Positions 7,092-11,368 of a DNA stretch of 11,368 nt are shown piece by piece. Source of the stretch: an uncultured Eubacteriales bacterium. Lineage in GTDB: Bacteria > Bacillota_A > Clostridia > Christensenellales > Aristaeellaceae. The notes under the pieces were generated by a model. The model worked only from the letters and a program-made list of their open reading frames with translations. It searched no databases and had not been told where the DNA came from. The position numbers and the translations under genes were made by a program. Each line of letters opens with the position of its first letter. The first letter of the stretch is position 1. The stretch is taken from contig CACYNZ010000093.1 in NCBI GenBank assembly GCA_902775835.1, forward strand, positions 1 to 11,368, given 5' to 3'.

Positions 7092-7955
7092 TTACAGAAA
7101 ATTGGGCCGGTCGATGTTGCTGCTGGGGTCCCGGCGCTTGATTTCGCTGGGGGATACGCCGAACTCCTTCTTGAAGGCGCGGCTGAAATAATAGGGATCC
7201 GAAAATCCGCAGGAAGCGGCAATCTCCTTGACGGAATAGCTGCCGGTGCGCAGTCGGGCATAGGCTTCCTCCAGCTTTTCATGAAGCTGGTATTCATGAA
7301 TGGATTTTCCCATAATTCGGGCAAAGCGCGTGGAAAGTGTCCGGACATTGAACCCGGTGATGGCCGCGCATTCCTCCAGGGAGAAGAAGCGGCCGGGCTC
7401 ATTGCGGAAATGCGAAAGCAGCTGAACGATCCATTCTTCACTCCGCACCTGATTCTTCCGGGCGGCATAGGCAATGTCATTGAGCAGAAGAATGAGAAGC
7501 AGGGAGAGACGGCGCTGGCGGTCATCCCGGTGGGACCAGAACAGGGAAATAATATCGGAGAAAAGATTCGTGACCGTATTGTCCAGGCCCACATGCACCT
7601 GCGCGGGAATGCAGAGAATGCTGCCCGTGGCATACGCATGGGTTTCCGGGGCAGTGAGGGGCAGATGGCTCCGGTCGCTTGTGAGGGTCTCAAAGTGAAT
7701 GAACATATTCCGGGAGTTCACGGTGCAGGGTGAGACACCCCAGTGATGCCCGCCAGCGTGAAGGAAAAGAATGTCGCCCGGCCGCAGGGAATAGACCACG
7801 TCATCTTCCGCGACCTGCCATTCGCCTTCCACGATGAGCATGATGTCGTGCTCCTGCATGATGCGGTCCACATGCAGCTCGGGAATGGGATAGATATTGG
7901 TTCCGCACAGCGTGACCCTGCGCGTGGCGCTGATATCGAGGACATTGTAATCCAT
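7092..7955 (-). CDS. AraC-family transcriptional regulator with N-terminal cupin domain
   Basis: The 287-residue protein has a sugar-binding type cupin at the N-terminus, including GEWQVAEDDVVYSLRPGDILFL (within 44-65) and AGGHHWG (67-73). The two-helix-turn-helix AraC DNA-binding domain is at the C-terminus: helix-turn-helix 1 at about 192-213 (SLEECAAITGFNVRTLSTRF) and helix-turn-helix 2 at about 240-264 (YSVKEIAASCGFSDPYYFSRAF), then the FGVSPSE-x-K-R ending (265-274). The frame stays open to 8177 upstream. The ATG at 7955 is chosen because GGGAG at 7968-7964 is 8 nt before it and the upstream codons look non-coding and AT-rich. It is divergent from the importer and precedes the glycosidase, so it is most likely their sugar-responsive activator and may regulate itself. 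Confidence 0.92.
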   Translation of the reverse strand: MDYNVLDISATRRVTLCGTNIYPIPELHVDRIMQEHDIMLIVEGEWQVAEDDVVYSLRPGDILFLHAGGHHWGVSPCTVNSRNMFIHFETLTSDRSHLPLTAPETHAYATGSILCIPAQVHVGLDNTVTNLFSDIISLFWSHRDDRQRRLSLLLILLLNDIAYAARKNQVRSEEWIVQLLSHFRNEPGRFFSLEECAAITGFNVRTLSTRFARIMGKSIHEYQLHEKLEEAYARLRTGSYSVKEIAASCGFSDPYYFSRAFKKEFGVSPSEIKRRDPSSNIDRPNFL

Positions 7956-7986
7956 GATGCACTCTCCCTGCTGGAAGTCCCATATA

Positions 7987-8022
7987 TTTCCGGAAAATCC
8001 ATCTTTTTTCCTGAATATCCAT
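7987..8022 (+). repeat. Tandem 16-bp direct repeat, candidate AraC-type operator
   Basis: TTTCCGGAAAATCCAT (7987-8002) and TTTCCTGAATATCCAT (8007-8022) match at 14 of 16 positions and start exactly 20 bp apart, two helical turns. AraC-family proteins commonly bind paired direct half-sites at about 20-21 bp spacing, each protein using two helix-turn-helix motifs. The pair lies 32-67 bp upstream of the regulator ATG, inside its predicted leader, a natural place for autoregulation. The first copy also contains the 10-bp palindrome TTTCCGGAAA. Confidence 0.6.
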
Positions 8023-8033
8023 GAAAACATGGA
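8018..8033. repeat. Small inverted repeat in the regulator leader
   Basis: TCCATG (8018-8023) and CATGGA (8028-8033) are perfect inverted arms around AAAA. The first arm overlaps the end of the second 16-bp repeat. It could be an operator half-site of opposite orientation, a weak leader hairpin, or chance. Confidence 0.25.
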
Positions 8034-8047
8034 CCAAATCCACTTGT

Positions 8048-8076
8048 ATCTTACAGGAAAGCCCGATAAAAAACAA
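8048..8076 (-). promoter_or_regulatory. Candidate promoter of the AraC-type regulator gene
   Basis: On the minus strand TTGTTT (8076-8071) and TAAGAT (8053-8048) are separated by 17 bp. Matches to consensus are modest (3 of 6 and 4 of 6). The predicted start near 8041 gives a leader of about 86 nt containing the tandem 16-bp repeats, so regulator bound there could block its own transcription. No better-spaced alternative was found by eye. Confidence 0.4.
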
Positions 8077-8199
8077 GCCCGGACGTAACTCTGTTTTATT
8101 TTATAAAGGGACAGTATTTCAAAGCAGGCGACAAAAACAGCATCGGAGATTCTGCTCGGGATGTGAATACCAGGCATATGTCAGAATAATGCTGAAAAA

Positions 8200-8235
8200 T
8201 GCCCGTATTGTACATGAAATTTCCGATTAATCCAT
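8200..8235 (+). promoter_or_regulatory. Candidate activator site upstream of the importer promoter
   Basis: TTTCCGATTAATCCAT (8220-8235) matches the first araC-leader repeat at 13 of 16 positions, in the same orientation. It abuts the -35 hexamer, spanning roughly -51 to -36. Exactly 20 bp upstream, 8200-8215 keeps a degenerate version (9 of 16, including CCG and the terminal CAT). This is the position of araI1-araI2 in E. coli, where AraC contacts RNA polymerase. It is therefore the likely site where the neighbouring AraC-type regulator activates importer transcription. Confidence 0.55.
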
Positions 8236-8264
8236 TGTTTGGGGAAGCAGAAATCTTCTATAAT
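8235..8264 (+). promoter_or_regulatory. Promoter of the solute-binding protein and permease genes
   Basis: A perfect TATAAT (8259-8264) follows TTGTTT (8235-8240) with an 18-bp spacer, so the -35 is weak (3 of 6). A good -10 with a poor -35 is typical of activator-dependent promoters and fits the adjoining candidate regulator site. The predicted start is near 8271, giving a leader of about 59 nt. Confidence 0.65.
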
Positions 8265-8274
8265 GATGCCAGCA

Positions 8275-8303
8275 GATGTTCCCCGGATGTTCGTGGAACA
8301 TCC
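8275..8303 (+). promoter_or_regulatory. Leader with two mutually exclusive hairpins
   Basis: GATGTTC occurs twice (8275-8281 and 8286-8292) and its complement GAACATC once (8296-8302). The complement can pair with the far copy (stem GATGTTCC, 8275-8282 with 8295-8302, 12-nt loop) or the near copy (stem GGATGTTC, 8285-8292 with 8296-8303, 3-nt loop). Both stems have 8 bp and cannot form together. They lie between the predicted transcript start and the AGGAGG at 8315-8320. There is no T-tract. Possible roles are mRNA 5'-end protection or a DNA operator. Confidence 0.4.
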
Positions 8304-8329
8304 CAAAATATCATAGGAGGCTTGCCAAT

Positions 8330-9913
8330 ATGAAACGTACGTTTGCCGTGATCCTGGCCATCGCGCTGCTGCTTGGTTCCATGACCTTTGCATCGGCTGA
8401 AGGCGACAAGGTGAAGCTCACCGGTCTTTTCATTGCGCATCCCCTGACCAAGTCCGTGTATGACATGAACTGGCTCATGGAGATCGAAGAAGCTGCTGGT
8501 GTGGAGATTGAATGGGAACAGATCTATACTGACTGGAACCAGATCAAGACCACCCGCTTCGCTGCCGGGGATATTCCGGACATCCTGATCAATGCCACCG
8601 GCGACAGCGACTACACCACCTATGACGGACTGTTTGCGGAACTGACCGATGCCATCGCTCAGTGGTGCCCCAACATCACCGCCATGTTCGAGGAAGAGCC
8701 TGATACGCTGGCTCTGGCCAAGACCTTTGAAGGCAAGATCTACGCCACCCCCAAATTCCAGGGCAAGTGGCCGGACTGCAACGGCGTGATGTTCATCAAC
8801 AAGGTGTGGCTGGACAACCTGGGGCTGCAGGCTCCCACCACTCTGTCTGAACTGAAGAACGTTCTGATTGCCTTCCGTGACAATGATGCCAACGGAAACG
8901 GCGATCCCAACGATGAAGTGCCCATGGACTTCAACGGCTGGTTCGGCGGTGCCTACTCCCTGAGCAACCTGATCGGCTCCTGGGGCATTCAGCTGGTCAA
9001 CTGGGGCAGCGATGCCTATTTCGCCGAGGGCGGCCAGATCAAGAACTACGCTGTGGATGAGCGCTACAAGGCCATGATGACCTACCTGGCGGATCTGTAC
9101 AGCGAGAAGCTGATCAACGAAAACGCCATCACCAACGACTACTCCATGTTCCAGTCCCTGTCCCGCGGCGATGCCAACGGCAACGCTCTGGTAGGCGTGG
9201 TTCTGGGATGGGAGGAAACTGACAAGTTCGGTCCCAAGCTGTATGAGCAGTACATCCCCGTAGGTCCCTTCGTGGATGACGTGGACGACAAGGCCACTTC
9301 CGAACCCCGCTGGACCTATGACTTCTCCGGTCTGAACATGTCCAGCAACCGCGTGGCTGTCAGCGCCAAGTGCGCCAACCTGGAAGCCGCGATGAAGTTC
9401 ATCGACAAGTTCTATGATCCCGAAGTCTCCGTGCAGGTACTCTTCGGCTCCATCTCTGAAGGCAATGTGTCCAAGGTGGGCGACAACCACTACAAGGTAG
9501 AGGATCCGCCGGCCGAGGCCAACACCGATAACGGCACCTGGAAGTGGACTTCCACCTTCGCCGACAACGGCCCCATGTACATCCGCCGCGCCACCCAGGT
9601 GGACATGGCCAAGGATATGGCCTTCGCCATCGCCGAGCGCGAACAGTACAAGGAAGCCATTGCCCGTATTGACATGGACAATGAGTATTATCCTCAGTTC
9701 CTGATGAAGTACACCGTGGATGATCAGAATGCTCTTGCTACCAAGCAGGCTGCCATCACCAACGTGACGGACAGCTGGTGGGGCATCTGGCTCACCGGAG
9801 AAGCTGAAGTCGAGGATACCTGGGATGACTATGTGGCTGACGTGGAAGCCGCCGGTCTCTCTGACGTGCTTGCGATCCGCCAGGCTGCCTATGATGCTTG
9901 GAAGGCTCAGTAA
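8330..9913 (+). CDS. Extracellular solute-binding protein of a carbohydrate ABC importer (LipO/YtcQ-like)
   Basis: The 527-residue protein is a large family 1 sugar-binding protein, about the size of LipO/YtcQ-type oligosaccharide binders. The N-terminus is a signal peptide: KR, a hydrophobic core (5-18), then FASA-EGD with probable cleavage after Ala23. It has no Cys near this site, so it is not an obvious lipoprotein, unlike most Firmicute binding proteins. DNDANGNGDPND (184-195) is a D-x-D-x-N-G calcium-loop-like motif common in this family (compare DxNGNGxxxDE forms). AGGAGG at 8315-8320, 9 nt before the ATG, sets the start; an upstream in-frame ATG at 8276 would lie in the hairpin leader. 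Codon use favours C-ending AAC, ATC and TAC, suggesting high expression. Two permease genes follow. The ligand is probably a galactoside or arabinoside, inferred from the GH27 neighbour. Confidence 0.9.
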   Translation: MKRTFAVILAIALLLGSMTFASAEGDKVKLTGLFIAHPLTKSVYDMNWLMEIEEAAGVEIEWEQIYTDWNQIKTTRFAAGDIPDILINATGDSDYTTYDGLFAELTDAIAQWCPNITAMFEEEPDTLALAKTFEGKIYATPKFQGKWPDCNGVMFINKVWLDNLGLQAPTTLSELKNVLIAFRDNDANGNGDPNDEVPMDFNGWFGGAYSLSNLIGSWGIQLVNWGSDAYFAEGGQIKNYAVDERYKAMMTYLADLYSEKLINENAITNDYSMFQSLSRGDANGNALVGVVLGWEETDKFGPKLYEQYIPVGPFVDDVDDKATSEPRWTYDFSGLNMSSNRVAVSAKCANLEAAMKFIDKFYDPEVSVQVLFGSISEGNVSKVGDNHYKVEDPPAEANTDNGTWKWTSTFADNGPMYIRRATQVDMAKDMAFAIAEREQYKEAIARIDMDNEYYPQFLMKYTVDDQNALATKQAAITNVTDSWWGIWLTGEAEVEDTWDDYVADVEAAGLSDVLAIRQAAYDAWKAQ

Positions 9914-9923
9914 TCCGTAATCA

Positions 9924-9965
9924 AGAGGCGGGATGCAGAGCAATCTGCATCCCGCCTTTGTTTCC
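9924..9965 (+). terminator. Strong intercistronic hairpin, partial terminator or mRNA stabiliser
   Basis: A perfect 13-bp stem (9927-9939 with 9944-9956, extended by an A-T pair at 9926/9957) closes on a GCAA loop, a GNRA tetraloop. It is followed by TTTGTTT (9957-9963). It lies 10 bp after the binding-protein stop and 21 bp before the permease ribosome binding site. The interrupted T-tract suggests incomplete termination. Such elements let the binding protein be made in excess over its permeases, by attenuation or by protecting the upstream mRNA 3' end, as known for other ABC importer operons. Confidence 0.8.
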
Positions 9966-9992
9966 ATTGCAAGGATCAGGAGGAATGAGGGT

Positions 9993-10940
9993 ATGAGTAC
10001 CACCGGTAAGGTCCGCAAAGGACACGGTCTCATATGGTATCTCAAGCAGGACTGGCAGCTGTGGATCATGCTTCTGCCTGCCATTGTCTACATTTTCATT
10101 TTCTGCTATATGCCCATGTACGGCGCGCAGCTAGCTTTCCGCAAGTATGATTTCACCAAGGGCATCTACGGAGGCGACTGGGTCGGGCTTCAGTATTTCC
10201 GCCAGTACTTTGAGAGCACCATGTTTTCCACTACGCTGCGCAATACCTTTCTGATCTCCCTGTGCAGCATTCTCTTCAGCTTTCCGGCTCCGATCGTGCT
10301 GGCCATCATGATCAACCAGCTGCGGAACCAGGCATGGAAGCGGACCCTTCAGACGGTGGTGTATATCCCGTACTTCATCTCCACGGTGGTTCTGGTATCC
10401 ATGCTCAACGTGCTCTTTGCCAAGAACGGCGGCGTGCTTTCTGACTTCCTGAAGCTGCTTCACATTGTCCCCGAAAAGGCAAATCTGCTGGGCCAGCGTC
10501 AGTACTTCATCTGGATGTACGTGGGCAGCGGCATCTGGCAGGGCATGGGATGGAATTCCATCATCTATATTGCCGCCCTGTCCTCAGTGGACGTGCAGCT
10601 CTATGACGCAGCAAAGATCGACGGCGCCAATGTCTGGCAGCGCGTGCTGCATATTGAATTCCCGACTCTGGTGCCCACCATCATGATTCTTCTGATCATG
10701 AATATGGGCTCAATTCTCAACGTTGGATTTGACAAGATCTTCCTGATGCAGAACACGCTCAATCTCAAGTCCAGCGAAGTCATCTCCACCTACGTCTACA
10801 GCCTCATGGCACCATCCACCGGTGCTCCGCAGTTCTCTCTGGCTACGGCTGTAGGCCTGTTTACCAACGTCGTGAACTTCATCTTCCTCCTGCTGGCCAA
10901 CTACCTCAGCAAGAAGACGACGGGTTCCGGACTGATGTAA
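9993..10940 (+). CDS. Carbohydrate ABC transporter permease, LplB/YteP type
   Basis: The 315-residue integral membrane protein has about six hydrophobic segments: roughly 23-43, 84-106, 121-144, 172-195, 227-246 and 285-304. The permease EAA loop that docks the ATPase is at 204-224 (YDAAKIDGANVWQRVLHIEF). PAIVYIFIFCYMPMYG at the first membrane helix is typical of the LplB/YteP subgroup, which pairs with LipO-type binding proteins. An AGGAGG (9978-9983) 9 nt before the ATG at 9993 fixes the start. The frame extends up to an ATG at 9933, but that lies inside the hairpin stem. The next permease starts 12 bp after the stop. No ATPase is encoded nearby. Confidence 0.93.
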   Translation: MSTTGKVRKGHGLIWYLKQDWQLWIMLLPAIVYIFIFCYMPMYGAQLAFRKYDFTKGIYGGDWVGLQYFRQYFESTMFSTTLRNTFLISLCSILFSFPAPIVLAIMINQLRNQAWKRTLQTVVYIPYFISTVVLVSMLNVLFAKNGGVLSDFLKLLHIVPEKANLLGQRQYFIWMYVGSGIWQGMGWNSIIYIAALSSVDVQLYDAAKIDGANVWQRVLHIEFPTLVPTIMILLIMNMGSILNVGFDKIFLMQNTLNLKSSEVISTYVYSLMAPSTGAPQFSLATAVGLFTNVVNFIFLLLANYLSKKTTGSGLM

Positions 10941-10952
10941 GGGGGCGGGAGT

Positions 10953-11368
10953 ATGGCAAAGAAGACAGTCAGCCTGGTGCCGGAAAAGAACCGCATCCGC
11001 GACCGCGATCTGTCCGACCGCGTGTTCCATGCGCTCGTGATTGTTCTGAGCATCATGTGCTTTATCGTGATTCTGTATCCGCTCTGGTTTGTGGTGATCG
11101 CCAGTATCTCCAATTCCGATCTGGTGAACCAGGGCAAGGTTGTGTTCCTGCCCAAGGACATCCGGTTCTACGGGTTTGAACAGATCTTCAAGGATGACCG
11201 TATCCTGGTGGGCTACAAGAACACCATTCTCTATGTGGTGGGCGGAACGCTTCTGAACATGATCGTAACCATGCCCGCAGCCTATGCGCTTTCGCGTCCC
11301 GACTTCAGGCCGCGCAACGCGATCATGCTCTACTTCGTGTTCACCATGTACTTTTCCGGCGGTCTTGT
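10953..11368 (+). CDS. Carbohydrate ABC transporter permease, LplC/YtcP type, 5' part
   Basis: The first 138 codons of a second permease run off the right edge with no stop. The protein starts with a charged stretch (residues 1-22, KNRIRDRDLSDRVF). A transmembrane helix at about 27-49 follows (LVIVLSIMCFIVILYPLWFVV), then the periplasmic-side segment ending IRFYGFEQIF, a second helix near 92-112, and MPAAYALSRPDFRPRN (107-122). These are hallmarks of LplC/YtcP-type MalG-like permeases, partners of the LplB-type protein. The EAA loop lies beyond the window. A G-rich stretch (10941-10945) 7 nt upstream serves as a ribosome binding site. Spacing of 12 bp from the upstream permease indicates one operon. 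Confidence 0.92.
   Translation, partial: MAKKTVSLVPEKNRIRDRDLSDRVFHALVIVLSIMCFIVILYPLWFVVIASISNSDLVNQGKVVFLPKDIRFYGFEQIFKDDRILVGYKNTILYVVGGTLLNMIVTMPAAYALSRPDFRPRNAIMLYFVFTMYFSGGL

Larger units (their letters stand above)
7956..8329. promoter_or_regulatory. Divergent regulatory region between the regulator and importer genes
   Basis: This 374-bp stretch carries no convincing gene and is clearly richer in A and T than its flanks. It holds a promoter-like pair for each direction, a set of repeated 16-bp elements near both ends, small inverted repeats and a structured leader for the solute-binding-protein gene. These are listed separately. The middle (about 8077-8199) shows no recognisable element. 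I found no convincing catabolite-response (cre) box by eye. Confidence 0.8.

Noticed and set aside
5986..7191. Open frame of 401 codons on the plus strand opposite the GH27 gene
   Set aside because: It crosses the glycosidase start, its promoter and the end of the regulator gene, and shows no domain. The minus-strand GH27 protein has clear catalytic motifs.
7987..8022. Tandem repeats as the start of a CRISPR array
   Set aside because: There are only two adjacent copies with a 4-bp gap. CRISPR repeats are longer, with spacers of about 30 bp or more, and no cas gene is present.
7956..8177. N-terminal extension of the AraC-type regulator by 74 codons
   Set aside because: The extension lacks cupin-like sequence and covers the AT-rich region with repeats and promoter. 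A good ribosome binding site precedes the ATG at 7955.
8275..8303. Leader hairpin as an intrinsic terminator or attenuator
   Set aside because: The sequence after the stem is CAAAATATC, with no T-tract, so termination is unlikely.
9933..9992. Longer permease start at 9933
   Set aside because: That ATG lies inside the hairpin stem with no ribosome binding site, whereas AGGAGG precedes the ATG at 9993.
8258..10084. Open frame of 608 codons on the minus strand opposite the solute-binding protein
   Set aside because: The product is a Gly/Val/His-rich shadow with no recognisable domain. The plus-strand gene has a signal peptide, ribosome binding site and family motifs. The biased codon use of that gene explains the lack of stops.
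1..11368. tRNA, rRNA, insertion sequence or phage elements
   Set aside because: I saw no cloverleaf or rRNA-like stretch, transposase gene, terminal inverted repeats with target duplication, or phage gene. The gaps are short and explained by regulatory sequence.

Overview
The window joins the end of a division and cell wall (dcw) gene cluster to the start of a carbohydrate-uptake locus. It looks like chromosome of a fairly GC-rich anaerobic Firmicute, probably of the class Clostridia. The evidence is the mraY-murD-divIB/ftsQ-ftsA-ftsZ order, near-perfect AGGAGG ribosome binding sites, near-consensus sigma-A type promoters, and an ABC importer of the LipO/LplB/LplC (YtcQ/YteP/YtcP) type typical of Firmicutes. 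The lineage call is inference; no rRNA or other taxonomic marker is present.

Positions 1-5696 (+ strand): the 3' end of mraY (lipid I synthesis), murD, a divIB/ftsQ-type gene with an unusually long cytoplasmic N-terminus, ftsA and ftsZ. The first three are tightly packed and are presumably co-transcribed. A consensus-spaced promoter (2930-2958) in the divIB/ftsQ-ftsA gap should give ftsA-ftsZ an independent transcript, which ends at a strong intrinsic terminator (5665-5696). ftsW, murG and murC/murB, usually found between murD and ftsQ, are absent. So are the spoIIGA-sigE-sigG genes that often follow ftsZ in spore formers.

Positions 5710-8041 (- strand): a second intrinsic terminator (5710-5740) closes the opposing unit, which is a cytoplasmic GH27 glycosidase (5755-7008) preceded by an AraC-family regulator (7092-7955). 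The glycosidase has its own promoter-like sequence. Its substrate-pocket signature (Asp-Ile instead of Asp-Asp) makes beta-L-arabinopyranosidase as plausible as alpha-galactosidase.

Positions 7956-11368: a 374-bp AT-rich divergent regulatory region, then (+ strand) a secreted solute-binding protein, a strong intercistronic hairpin, and two ABC permease genes, the second cut by the window end. No ATPase gene is visible. Importers of this type normally borrow a shared MsmX/MsmK-like ATPase.

The most interesting structure is in the divergent region. A 16-bp element of the form TTTCC-N4-(A/T)-ATCCAT occurs as a tandem pair with 20-bp period in the araC leader. It occurs again abutting the -35 element of the solute-binding-protein promoter, with a degenerate partner exactly 20 bp further upstream. 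These are probably the binding sites of the AraC-type regulator, and the layout resembles the E. coli araO2/araI1-I2 arrangement. I infer a sugar-responsive locus: the regulator senses an imported galactoside or arabinoside, activates the importer, and the cytoplasmic GH27 enzyme cleaves the substrate.
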